DNA of 64,000 nt. Source: an uncultured Christensenella sp. (GTDB lineage: Bacteria; Bacillota; Clostridia; Christensenellales; Borkfalkiaceae). The stretch is taken from the NCBI GenBank assembly GCA_910585685.1, contig CAJUEO010000005.1:1-64000 (forward strand), in the 5' to 3' direction. The notes under the pieces were generated by a model. That model ran no database searches. It saw nothing but the letters and a program-made list of their open reading frames with translations, and was not told where the DNA came from. The position numbers and the translations under genes are program-made. Below, one piece after another: positions 1 to 7,896 of this stretch (its first letter is position 1; each line of letters opens with the position of its first letter).

Positions 1-44
1 AAGTAACCAATGCTCGTCGCTCCATCCGGTTGAGCTAAAGGTGC
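1..44 (-). tRNA. 5' half of a tRNA-like gene, cut by the window edge
   Basis: Read on the minus strand from 44 down, the sequence has a 7-nt acceptor-like arm (GCACCTT), then TA, then a D arm GCTC-AACCGGATG-GAGC, as in many arginine-type tRNAs. A consensus promoter lies about 22 bases upstream, as expected for a stable RNA. The anticodon arm is not resolved: the bases after the D arm (ACGAGCATTGG...) do not place a T at position 33. The anticodon is therefore not called, and this could be a degenerate tRNA or another structured RNA. The 3' half is outside the window. Confidence 0.4.
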
Positions 45-72
45 ATAAATATTAAATTCCAAATGCTAAATT

Positions 73-101
73 ATTATATATAATATATTTATTTTTGTCA
101 A
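73..101 (-). promoter_or_regulatory. Sigma-70/SigA promoter for the tRNA-like gene
   Basis: On the minus strand a perfect TTGACA (96-101) is separated by 17 bp from a perfect TATAAT (73-78). The predicted start is near 66, about 22 bases before the tRNA-like sequence. Confidence 0.6.
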
Positions 102-169
102 TTAATTTTTACAAAACATTTTAACTTTAAGCAAAAAACATAATTTATCTCTTTTTTATAAAAATTTTG

Positions 170-198
170 TTGACAAATCAACAATTGCTTCATATAAT
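170..198 (+). promoter_or_regulatory. Sigma-70/SigA promoter for the Ntn-hydrolase gene
   Basis: A perfect TTGACA (170-175), a 17-bp spacer and a perfect TATAAT (193-198) stand 24 bases before the ATG at 223. AGGAG at 210-214 is the ribosome site. It is divergent from the promoter at 73-101. Confidence 0.7.
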
Positions 199-222
199 TT
201 AATTATTAAAGGAGATTAAATT

Positions 223-1464
223 ATGGCAAAAACAAGAAAAAATTTACTTTTACGCATTTTAGGTATCACTCTTGCCGCAATAATTACAATTATCGTCATA
301 TTGACGGCAACCGTGTACGGAATTTGGTTCAACGAAATAAACACGGTGGCAAGTTTTAAAAAATTAGTTGACAGAAACGACGAAAACAAAGCCGGAGCTG
401 TTTACAAAATGGACGTTAAAGGCGGTTTTTACTTTGACAAGTATCTCGAACAGGGCGGCGCGAGTAGCGACTCGGAACTTATTTCCTTTATAACAGAAAA
501 CATAACCAAGGGACTTATACCTATGAATATAAAGGAATCTGACATAGGTTGCGCCTCATTTACTGCCATTGCAGAAAACGGTGACAAGCTGTTTGCAAGA
601 AACTACGACTTTACAAAGACAAATGTGTGTATAACAACCTGCGACCCGGGAAACGGCAGGCACAAATCCTTTTCCACTGTTGATTTAACATTTGTAGGTA
701 TGGACCCCGACAAGGACGTTGAAGGACTTATGAACAGCATAACTTGTCTTGCCGCACCCTTTACTCCGCTTGACGGAATTAACGACGCAGGATTAAGCTG
801 CGGAATTTATATGACCTATCAGGGCGGAGAGGACACCGTTGCAACCGACCAAAAAGACCCCGACAAGGACAACATAACCTCCACCACTATGTTAAGGCTT
901 GTGCTTGACTATGCGGAAACCGTTGACGAGGCGGTCGAACTTATTCAAAAATATAACCTGCACGACTCGGCACAAACTTCCTTCCACTATATGATTGCAG
1001 ACGCAACGGGCAAGAGCGCGGTTTTGGAATGGGTTCCCGAAGACGGAAACGAGCAAACCGACACCGACGGTTCGGCAAGAAAGCTTGTAGTACACTATAA
1101 CACAGGTGACGACTATTTGGGTGAGCGCGAAGCAAACGTTGACTTTCAATGGGTAACAAACTTTATTTTACAGCCCGACTACTATATCTGCGACGAAAAT
1201 AAGGGCGGCTTTGACAGATACAACGAAATTTATGACAGGCTCAGCCCGACCGACGGCGTTGTAAAAGACGAAATGGCGGCAATGGACATTTTGAGAGCAA
1301 TAGGCAGAAGAACCTGGAAGCCCGGTGAAGGCGTAACCGTTCACAGCGCAATTTACAACCTTACGCAAAAGACCGTGCTTTGGATAGCCAACGAAACATT
1401 CGACGACAAATCTACATACTTTACATATTCTTTAAAAACGGGAGAACTTAAAACTCTTGCTTAA
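223..1464 (+). CDS. Membrane-anchored linear-amide C-N hydrolase (choloylglycine hydrolase / C45-C59-like Ntn-hydrolase)
   Basis: The protein has 413 residues with one N-terminal membrane helix (about 8-34) and an outside Ntn-hydrolase domain. The motif GCASF (Cys110) followed by FARNYDF gives Cys110, Arg126 and Asp129. These have the same spacing as the catalytic Cys2, Arg18 and Asp21 of bile-salt hydrolases and penicillin V acylase. Family enzymes cleave linear amides after exposing the Cys as N-terminal nucleophile, so cleavage before Cys110 is expected if it matures the same way. The 109 residues before the Cys are far more than in cytosolic bile-salt hydrolases, so this is an anchored, possibly self-processing form. 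The substrate (conjugated bile acid, N-acyl amino acid, acyl-homoserine lactone or beta-lactam) cannot be told from sequence. ATG 223 is supported by AGGAG 8 bases upstream. It is monocistronic, with its own promoter and terminator. Confidence 0.75.
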   Translation: MAKTRKNLLLRILGITLAAIITIIVILTATVYGIWFNEINTVASFKKLVDRNDENKAGAVYKMDVKGGFYFDKYLEQGGASSDSELISFITENITKGLIPMNIKESDIGCASFTAIAENGDKLFARNYDFTKTNVCITTCDPGNGRHKSFSTVDLTFVGMDPDKDVEGLMNSITCLAAPFTPLDGINDAGLSCGIYMTYQGGEDTVATDQKDPDKDNITSTTMLRLVLDYAETVDEAVELIQKYNLHDSAQTSFHYMIADATGKSAVLEWVPEDGNEQTDTDGSARKLVVHYNTGDDYLGEREANVDFQWVTNFILQPDYYICDENKGGFDRYNEIYDRLSPTDGVVKDEMAAMDILRAIGRRTWKPGEGVTVHSAIYNLTQKTVLWIANETFDDKSTYFTYSLKTGELKTLA

Positions 1465-1465
1465 T

Positions 1466-1499
1466 AAAAAAAGCCCCACTAAACGATGGGGCTTTTTTT
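1466..1499. terminator. Bidirectional intrinsic terminator
   Basis: Perfect inverted repeat: A-tract plus GCCCCA (1466-1478), 8-nt loop, then TGGGGC plus T-tract (1487-1499). It sits between convergent genes and serves both the Ntn-hydrolase and the ATPase operon. Confidence 0.9.
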
Positions 1500-1731
1500 A
1501 TTTGTTTTTAAGTTCCCAAATATGTCCGCAACCCGTAAGCGCGTAATATTTCGTTTTGCACTCTTCACACTCTATATCCACGCTGTAATCGCAAAAACCC
1601 GACACGCGCTCTTCAACGATTTTACCCTTTTTACAAGGGCACTCGTACTCCAACCGCACCGTCGGCGTATTTGCGCCGTTGTTTAACACATTGGTTTTTG
1701 ACAAAAGTTTTGCCGTTCTGTCGTTCAACAT
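1498..1731 (-). CDS. Small Cys-rich protein at the end of the V-ATPase operon
   Basis: A 77-residue protein of unknown function. Cysteines at 31, 33, 47, 55, 58 and 68 plus His70 form a CxC...C...CxxC...CxH pattern that could bind zinc. It follows ntpD with only a two-base gap: its ribosome site AGGGG overlaps the ntpD stop, so it is probably translationally coupled. It occupies the position that ntpH, a short gene of unclear role, holds in the Enterococcus hirae ntp operon, but homology to NtpH is not evident. It could be an assembly or regulatory factor, or an unrelated passenger. The stop lies inside the shared terminator, so this is the last gene of the transcript. Confidence 0.7.
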   Translation of the reverse strand: MLNDRTAKLLSKTNVLNNGANTPTVRLEYECPCKKGKIVEERVSGFCDYSVDIECEECKTKYYALTGCGHIWELKNK

Positions 1732-1733
1732 TT

Positions 1734-2354
1734 TTATCCCCTGTTCTTTACCTTCATAAGCCGTATTACCGCGGCTCGCTCGTTTTCGTCGAGTTTTGAT
1801 TTTATATATTTAATAGTTTCTTCAAGTTGAGGTATCATAACGTATTCAAGCGCGTTTACCCTGCGCTTGTTGCGCTCTATTTCGTCGGAAAGCATTCTTA
1901 CCGTCTTTTCTATTTGCGCAAGCCTCAACATTTTGGGAATTAAATCGGCAGCTCGCGCCACGGAATAATCCGCCTCACTCGTAATTTCACTGAACGCATA
2001 GGGCAAGTCGTCCGAACGTTTTTTACTTGACACGCTTATTTTCGGAACTTCAACGCCCATTACGGTAGCAATTTCGCACTCGGCGCCAACGGAAACCGTG
2101 GGCATAGCAAAAGCCGCCTCCGCCTCGTAAGACGGAGTTACCGAACGTGCGACCGAAAACTGCCGCAAGACAAAAGCAAGCTCGCTTTCCACCTCGTCGC
2201 GCAAAGCCTTATTCTCCCTGATTAATACGGAAAACCGCCTAATCATTTCGTCAGACTTATCCTTTAACAGTTTGTGCCCCCTTACGGCTGTGGAGAGTCT
2301 GCCTTTAAGCTTTTTCAGCTCCATACGCGTGGGGTTTACGTTTAACCGTGCCAT
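1734..2354 (-). CDS. ntpD: V-type ATP synthase subunit D
   Basis: At 206 residues it has the usual family length. It begins with the signature MARLNVNPTRMEL and is a long coiled coil at both ends with a short middle insertion (about 90-120). Subunit D with subunit F (NtpG) forms the central stalk rotating inside the A3B3 head and coupling ATP turnover to the membrane rotor. The start has AAGG about 7 bases upstream and lies 2 bases after ntpB. It belongs to the ten-gene minus-strand operon starting near 10186. Confidence 0.95.
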   Translation of the reverse strand: MARLNVNPTRMELKKLKGRLSTAVRGHKLLKDKSDEMIRRFSVLIRENKALRDEVESELAFVLRQFSVARSVTPSYEAEAAFAMPTVSVGAECEIATVMGVEVPKISVSSKKRSDDLPYAFSEITSEADYSVARAADLIPKMLRLAQIEKTVRMLSDEIERNKRRVNALEYVMIPQLEETIKYIKSKLDENERAAVIRLMKVKNRG

Positions 2355-2356
2355 TT

Positions 2357-3730
2357 TTAACCTTTATTCAAATACTTATCTATATATGCCTGTCTTATAC
2401 GCTTTAACTCGCTTACGGGCAAAATTTTCAAAAGCTCCCAACCCAAATCGAGCGTTTCTTCCACCGAACGGTCGGAATCGAAGCCTTGATTGATATACAG
2501 CTTTTCGAACTGTTCGGCAAACTTTGCGTAAAGCTTATCGGTGTCCGAAAGCGCCGCTTCGCCCAAAATTGCGGACAGCTCCTTGCTCTCTTTACCGCTC
2601 GCATAAGCCGAAAAAAGCTGGTTCATTGTATCCGCGTGATCCTCGCGGGTCTTGCCCCTGCCTATTCCCTTGTCCTTTAATCGGGATAGCGAAGGCAAAA
2701 CGTCGATGGGAGGATTGATACCCTTCTTGTATAAATCCCTCGAAAGTATAATCTGCCCCTCTGTTATATAGCCCGTAAGGTCGGGAATGGGGTGAGTTTT
2801 GTCGTCTTCGGGCATTGTCAAAATAGGTATCTGGGTAATAGAGCCCTCGCAGCCCCTTATTCTGCCAGCGCGCTCGTACAAGGTTGCAAGGTTGGTATAT
2901 AGATAACCGGGATAGCCGCGCCTGCCGGGAACCTCCCTTCTTGCGGCGGAAACCTCGCGCAGCGCCTCGGCATAGTTGGTTATATCCGTCATAATGACAA
3001 GAACGTGCATACCGCAGTCAAATGCGAGATACTCGGCGCAGGTCAAAGCCATTCTCGGTGTGGCTATACGCTCGACAGCAGGGTCGTTGGCAAGGTTGGT
3101 AAACAGCACGGTGCGCTCGATTGCGCCCGTCTTTTTAAAGTCGTCGATGAAGTACTGCGCCTCTTCAAAAGTAATACCTATCGCCGCAAATACAACTGCA
3201 AACTTACTTTTGTCGTCCTTAACTTTTGCCTGCCTCGCAATTTGAGCGGCAAGCTCGGCGTGCGGCAGTCCGCTCATGGAAAACACGGGCAACTTTTGTC
3301 CGCGAACGAGCGTGTTAAGCCCGTCGATAGCGGATATTCCCGTCTGAATAAACTCGTCGGGATAGTCGCGCGCAGCAGGATTTATAGGCTCTCCGTTTAT
3401 GTCCAAAAGCTTGTCGGGGATAACGGGCGCGCCGCCGTCACGGGGATTTCCCATACCGTCGAACACCCTGCCGAGCATATCCTGCGATACCGCAAGTTGC
3501 TGACCGTGACCCGTGAACCGAGCCTTAGAAGTAGATATCTGCAAGCCCTGAGAATTGTCAAAAAGCTGCACTACGGCTTTGTCGCGGTTTACTTCGAGTA
3601 CTTTACCCTGTCTAACTTCTCCGTTTGCGCAAACGACGTCAACAAGCTCGTCGTACTTGACGCCATCAACGCCCTCGACCAACATAAGCGGCCCAACCAC
3701 CTCGCGGATTGTCTTATATTCCTTAAACAT
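2357..3730 (-). CDS. ntpB: V-type ATP synthase subunit B (non-catalytic)
   Basis: Subunit B alternates with subunit A in the A3B3 head and completes the nucleotide sites at their interface. It shows the family N-terminus (KTIREVVGPLMLVEGV), the DGMGNPRDGG region and the conserved PSLSRLKD stretch whose Arg acts as arginine finger in homologues. It lacks a P-loop, as expected. I prefer ATG 3730 (457 residues): AGGGTG lies about 7 bases upstream, whereas the in-frame GTG at 3739 would put that site inside the gene. The start overlaps the end of ntpA by 8 bases, implying coupled translation in the needed 1:1 ratio. Confidence 0.95.
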   Translation of the reverse strand: MFKEYKTIREVVGPLMLVEGVDGVKYDELVDVVCANGEVRQGKVLEVNRDKAVVQLFDNSQGLQISTSKARFTGHGQQLAVSQDMLGRVFDGMGNPRDGGAPVIPDKLLDINGEPINPAARDYPDEFIQTGISAIDGLNTLVRGQKLPVFSMSGLPHAELAAQIARQAKVKDDKSKFAVVFAAIGITFEEAQYFIDDFKKTGAIERTVLFTNLANDPAVERIATPRMALTCAEYLAFDCGMHVLVIMTDITNYAEALREVSAARREVPGRRGYPGYLYTNLATLYERAGRIRGCEGSITQIPILTMPEDDKTHPIPDLTGYITEGQIILSRDLYKKGINPPIDVLPSLSRLKDKGIGRGKTREDHADTMNQLFSAYASGKESKELSAILGEAALSDTDKLYAKFAEQFEKLYINQGFDSDRSVEETLDLGWELLKILPVSELKRIRQAYIDKYLNKG

Positions 3731-5483
3731 TTTCTTCACCCTGACCCAATGCTTTGAGTTCCGCGTTCATTAATTTTAAAATCTCGTCAAATTCTGCCAG
3801 ATTTTCTTCGGTAATATATTTTGCCCTGCCTATCTTCTCTTTACAGGAACACGACAAAATGGCGTTCATGTCCGCAAAGTTTTCAAGCGCTTCCCTCGCG
3901 CGTTCGTCAAACTCGCAGATAAGTTTAAGCATTAAAAACTGCTTGCGCATCGAAGTGTATGTGTCAACCTCGTCAAACGCATTCTGGTGCAGATAGTCCT
4001 CGCGTATAATTTTTGCAGTTTCCATTGTAAGTCTGTCCTTCGACGAAAGCGCGTCAACGCCGACAAGCCTTACTATTTCGTCCAAGGCAGCCTCTTCCTG
4101 CAACACCGTCATTATAAACTGCCTGTATTTTGTAAAGTCCGCGCTTACGTTTGCGCCGAACCAATCCTTCATTCTGTCGGCGTAAAGCGAGTAGCTGACA
4201 AGCCAATCGATAGCAGGGAAGTGGCGCTTATATGCAAGCGAAGCCGAAAGTCCCCAAAACACCTTTACGATTCTCAAAGTTGCCTGCGAAACGGGCTCGC
4301 TCAAATCTCCGCCCGGGGGAGACACCGCGCCTATTGCAGTTACCGAACCTGTCTTATCCGAGCCGCCCAACACCTTTACGATGCCTGCACGCTCGTAAAA
4401 CTCGGCGAGTCGGCTGGAAAGGTATGCAGGATATCCCTCGTCACCCGGCATTTCTTCAAGGCGTCCGCTCATTTCACGCAGTGCCTCAGCCCAACGCGAA
4501 GTGGAGTCCGCCATTATCGCTACGTTGTAGCCCATATCGCGGAAATATTCCGCAATGGTTATACCCGTATAAATAGACGCCTCGCGCGCTGCAACGGGCA
4601 TATCCGACGTGTTTGCAATAAGTATAGTGCGCTTCATAAGCGGCTCACCCGTTTTGGGGTCTTTAAGCGCAGGAAATTCGTTTAATACGTCGGTCATTTC
4701 GTTGCCGCGTTCTCCGCAGCCGATATAGACGATTATGTCCGCGTCCGCCCACTTTGCAAGCTGGTGCTGAACGACGGTTTTACCGCTTCCGAAGGGACCG
4801 GGAACCGCCGCTACGCCGCCGCGAGCGATGGGAAAGAGCGTATCAATAACGCGCTGACCCGTTATCATAGGGTTTGTGGGAGAAAGCTTTTCCCTGTAAG
4901 GTCTGCCTCGACGGACAGGCCACTTTCTCAACATACTTATAGGCTTTTTGCCGCTTTGAGTTTTGATAACCGCAACGGTATCCTCGATAGTAAACTCTCC
5001 CTCTTCTATCTTTTCAACCTTGCCGTTGATACCGTTGGGCACTAAAATTCTGTGTTCGATAAGCTCGGTTTCCTGCACGGTGCCGAGCATATCACCCTCG
5101 ACCACCTCGCTGCCTACCTTTACGGAGGGCACAAATTTCCACTTTTTTTCACGGTCGAGATTGTTTACAGAAACGCCCCTCGAAATTCTTGCGCCATACT
5201 CGAAATACAGCGTGGTAAGCGGCCTTTGAATGCCGTCGAATATGCCCGAAATAAGTCCGGGCGCAAGCTCGGCTGATAGCGGCTCTCCCGTGGACACGAC
5301 CTCTTCACCCGGCCCTAAACCTGCTGTTTCTTCGTAGACCTGAATTGAAGCCTTGTCACCGCGAAGCTCGATTATTTCACCTATCAGTCCTTTGTCGGAA
5401 ACGCGCACGACGTCGAACATCTTGCTGTCCGACATGCCCTCGGCTACTATTAAAGGACCTGAAATTTTAACTGTCTTTCCCAT
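3723..5483 (-). CDS. ntpA: V-type ATP synthase subunit A (catalytic)
   Basis: This 586-residue protein is the catalytic head subunit. The P-loop GPFGSGKT is at 229-236 (Lys235, Thr236) and GERGNE at 257-262 carries the catalytic Glu258. The roughly 80-residue non-homologous insert typical of A/V-type A subunits (about 115-185) is present, which distinguishes it from F-type beta. ATG 5483 has AGGAG 5-6 bases upstream. It lies between ntpG and ntpB in an operon with the same gene order as the Enterococcus hirae Na+-ATPase. Confidence 0.96.
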   Translation of the reverse strand: MGKTVKISGPLIVAEGMSDSKMFDVVRVSDKGLIGEIIELRGDKASIQVYEETAGLGPGEEVVSTGEPLSAELAPGLISGIFDGIQRPLTTLYFEYGARISRGVSVNNLDREKKWKFVPSVKVGSEVVEGDMLGTVQETELIEHRILVPNGINGKVEKIEEGEFTIEDTVAVIKTQSGKKPISMLRKWPVRRGRPYREKLSPTNPMITGQRVIDTLFPIARGGVAAVPGPFGSGKTVVQHQLAKWADADIIVYIGCGERGNEMTDVLNEFPALKDPKTGEPLMKRTILIANTSDMPVAAREASIYTGITIAEYFRDMGYNVAIMADSTSRWAEALREMSGRLEEMPGDEGYPAYLSSRLAEFYERAGIVKVLGGSDKTGSVTAIGAVSPPGGDLSEPVSQATLRIVKVFWGLSASLAYKRHFPAIDWLVSYSLYADRMKDWFGANVSADFTKYRQFIMTVLQEEAALDEIVRLVGVDALSSKDRLTMETAKIIREDYLHQNAFDEVDTYTSMRKQFLMLKLICEFDERAREALENFADMNAILSCSCKEKIGRAKYITEENLAEFDEILKLMNAELKALGQGEENV

Positions 5484-5517
5484 AAAAACTCCTGTAAATT
5501 TTTGCGGATATACTCAA

Positions 5518-5835
5518 TTATTCGTTAAAGAGAATATCTACGCCGAGTGCGCGCTCCATCGCGCTCTTTAAAAGTTCCGTGCCGTAGCCCGAGCTTCCGT
5601 TTTTGGAGGGAATACTCAAAATCACGGGATACGGTTCCTCGTCAAACCTCTTTAAAAATGCGGCAAGGGGCTTTGCCAGCTCTTCGGTTATAAAAATCAC
5701 CTTGTAATCCTTGGCAATTTTTCTTAAAACTTCGCGCGCTTTTTCCGCATTTTCCGCGGCAAACGCAAAAGCTCCGCAAGCTTTGAATACCGTTATGCTT
5801 TCCCCGTCGCCTATTATAGCTATCTTACCTTCCAT
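5518..5835 (-). CDS. ntpG: V-type ATP synthase subunit F (central stalk)
   Basis: A small Rossmann-like protein (105 residues) with the family start GKIAIIGDGESITVF and FITEELA in the middle. Subunit F binds subunit D in the rotating stalk. I place the start at ATG 5835, preceded by GGAG at 6 bases. The longer frame begins with TTG at 5853 and has that GGAG inside it. NtpG is the Enterococcus name for this subunit; other schemes call it AtpF. Confidence 0.9.
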   Translation of the reverse strand: MEGKIAIIGDGESITVFKACGAFAFAAENAEKAREVLRKIAKDYKVIFITEELAKPLAAFLKRFDEEPYPVILSIPSKNGSSGYGTELLKSAMERALGVDILFNE

Positions 5836-5858
5836 ATATTTCTCCGCCGTCAATACGC

Positions 5859-6830
5859 CTAAACCGCGCGCAGACGGCTTTTTATTTGCTCCTCTCCCAT
5901 ACCTGCCATAAGACAGACAAAAATTATGCGAAGATTGATATTTTCCGCACGCCGCCTTAGAACGTAGTATAAAAAGGGTTGCGAATTTTTTAGCTCATAT
6001 TTCTTTTTTTGCAAATAATCTATTTCGAGGTCCGCAAGCATACGCTCGGCTTTGGTAAAGGGAAGCGCGTTTTGCTTTGCCTCGAAACAGGCGTTTACAA
6101 AACTTTCGTACTTAGTTCCTAAAAATTGCGAAGCCGCCTTTTCCATATCTTCCGAAACAAGTTTTTCAAGTTGGTTTGCCTTTAATTCTCCCGACAATAC
6201 GCAGTTATTTAAGGCATATTCAGGGGTCTTTGAACGCATAACCGTCAAAATGTCGGTATAATCGGCTTTAAGCTTTATAAGCTTTTTCAAACTTGAATTT
6301 CGTTTACAGCTATCCGTCAAATGCGCAAAAAGAGCCTTTTCGAATATCAAGCCTATCTCCGCGCCGGACACCTCGCTTTCGCTATCGAACAGCTCGACGC
6401 AAGTTTTACACGCCTGCGCAAGATATTTGCCGAGCGGCGCAAAGTTGCGCTCTTTAATAAGCCTCGATATCTCGTCGGAGGGAATATTTCCGTCGGGGGC
6501 AAGCATACCCTCTTTTTCCGCACCCGAGTATTCGGACTTTAAAATTGCCTTTGCGTTATGAAAGTCACGGGGGGCAAGAAAATAGTCGCGTTCGGCGTTA
6601 GTCGGGGCATATTCCCGTATGAATGAATCCAAATCGCGCATATCCGCAGCAAGAACGCTTTCGTAATCGTACACCGAGCCGCCCTCTGTTCCGTGCAAAA
6701 AACCGCTTTCCGAAAGCGACCGAAAAGCTTCGTCGGCGCTGAGTTCGGCAAGCTTGAATAGTTTCGAGCCGAGAAGGCTGTTTTCTTTTACGGCAATAAC
6801 ACCGCCCGTGTACACACAGTCCTTTGACAT
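5859..6830 (-). CDS. ntpC: V-type ATP synthase subunit C
   Basis: A 323-residue, mostly helical protein of the AC39/subunit-C family. It carries the conserved ERDYFLAPRDFHNAK stretch near residues 79-94 and a repeated three-part helical layout. Subunit C is the socket joining the central stalk to the K ring. It lies 3 bases after ntpE, with AGGG about 8 bases before ATG 6830. The family diverges strongly in sequence, but operon position makes the call firm. Confidence 0.9.
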   Translation of the reverse strand: MSKDCVYTGGVIAVKENSLLGSKLFKLAELSADEAFRSLSESGFLHGTEGGSVYDYESVLAADMRDLDSFIREYAPTNAERDYFLAPRDFHNAKAILKSEYSGAEKEGMLAPDGNIPSDEISRLIKERNFAPLGKYLAQACKTCVELFDSESEVSGAEIGLIFEKALFAHLTDSCKRNSSLKKLIKLKADYTDILTVMRSKTPEYALNNCVLSGELKANQLEKLVSEDMEKAASQFLGTKYESFVNACFEAKQNALPFTKAERMLADLEIDYLQKKKYELKNSQPFLYYVLRRRAENINLRIIFVCLMAGMGEEQIKSRLRAV

Positions 6831-6833
6831 AAA

Positions 6834-7409
6834 TTATCCCTGATTAAATAATTTTTCAGCTAACAGAGAGACGTTTTGCTCCCTGTCGATTGAAAGCAGC
6901 GCCCTGTAAGAAATATCTTTGTCGCACACTTTGCCCTTTAAAATAAATCCGCCGTCGGGAACAGCTCCTCCAACTGAATGCTTAAGCTTTTTTTCCTTTA
7001 CTACGTCGAGCTTGATTACGTCCTCGACATATTTAAAGTTTGACGAAAAAACTATTTCGTCGCAATCGTCGGCGTATTGTTCCAAAAGCCGCTGTGAAAG
7101 CGCGACAGTCTGCTTTTTATCGAGCGAAAGCAAAGCTTGAAAAGCCTGTTCGTAGAGCGCGTCTATAACCCGACGCTTTTCTTTGAGCTTGATTTTTGCA
7201 CAGTCAAGACGGGCGGAAGCCGACTTGCCGTCAAGAATAGACTTTACTTTTTGCGCAGTTTCAAACTTTACGCCCGTAATTTTGCGTTCGGCGGAAAGAT
7301 TGGCGCGCGCTATCGTTGTTTCGGCGCCCTTCTCCGCTTCGGATATTATTGCCGCTGCCTCGGTTTTGGCGTCGGAAATTATCTTTTCGACAATACTTTC
7401 CCTACTCAT
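6834..7409 (-). CDS. ntpE: V-type ATP synthase subunit E (peripheral stalk)
   Basis: 191 residues: an Ala/Glu/Lys-rich N-terminal coiled coil (about 1-100) and a compact C-terminal domain containing GGFILKGKVCDKDISY. Subunit E pairs with the 105-residue coiled-coil subunit to form the peripheral stalk that stops the head from rotating. The gene follows ntpK with a 3-base gap. The ribosome site before ATG 7409 is weak, which may lower E relative to K. Confidence 0.9.
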   Translation of the reverse strand: MSRESIVEKIISDAKTEAAAIISEAEKGAETTIARANLSAERKITGVKFETAQKVKSILDGKSASARLDCAKIKLKEKRRVIDALYEQAFQALLSLDKKQTVALSQRLLEQYADDCDEIVFSSNFKYVEDVIKLDVVKEKKLKHSVGGAVPDGGFILKGKVCDKDISYRALLSIDREQNVSLLAEKLFNQG

Positions 7410-7412
7410 AAA

Positions 7413-7862
7413 TTAAACCAAACTTGACATCATTATGGAAATGATAAAGCCGAGAATTGCATAGAACTCTATCATTGCCGGATAGAGCAGCAATTTACCG
7501 CCGAGCGAGTCCTGCTTGCCAACCGCATAGATACAGTTTACAGCAGATTTGCCCTGGAAAATGCCCGTGATAAGACCGGAAAATGCCATAGGCATAACTG
7601 CGCCGAAAAGCGCCCAGCCCTGCTCGACAGTTTCAAGCGCAGCTACGTTACCGGAAGCGATAATGCCGATAACAAAGCCGTACAAACCCTGCGTAGCCGG
7701 TAAAAGCACCAAAACCAATACTTTACCGAACTTGTTGGGATTTTCGCCCAAAACTCCCGCAGCCGCGCTGCTGGTCTTGTACAGACCGATTGCGGAACCT
7801 ACGCCGCACAAAAGTACGCAGAGCGCAATTCCGATGATGCCGATAACGGAACCCGTTGTCAT
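7413..7862 (-). CDS. ntpK: V-type ATP synthase subunit K (rotor proteolipid, predicted Na+ binding)
   Basis: A 149-residue, four-helix double-hairpin proteolipid that forms the rotor ring. All ligands of the Na+ site in Enterococcus hirae NtpK are present at a constant offset of seven residues: Leu54, Thr57, Gln58, Tyr61 (LPATQGLY), Gln103 (IFQGK) and Glu132 (MIEFYAILGF), matching Leu61, Thr64, Gln65, Tyr68, Gln110 and Glu139. This strongly suggests a sodium-coupled rather than proton-coupled enzyme. GGAGG 6 bases before ATG 7862 is the best ribosome site in the operon, fitting a subunit needed in many copies. Confidence 0.95.
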   Translation of the reverse strand: MTTGSVIGIIGIALCVLLCGVGSAIGLYKTSSAAAGVLGENPNKFGKVLVLVLLPATQGLYGFVIGIIASGNVAALETVEQGWALFGAVMPMAFSGLITGIFQGKSAVNCIYAVGKQDSLGGKLLLYPAMIEFYAILGFIISIMMSSLV

Positions 7863-7896
7863 AAAAAACCTCCGAAAATGTTTTAAATTTTAATTA

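Noticed and set aside
3005..3757. Long reading frame opposite ntpB (and similar ones opposite ntpA, rhaA, dnaK and the GH3 genes)
   Set aside because: These mirror the codon pattern of the real genes on the other strand and have no ribosome sites or recognised domains.
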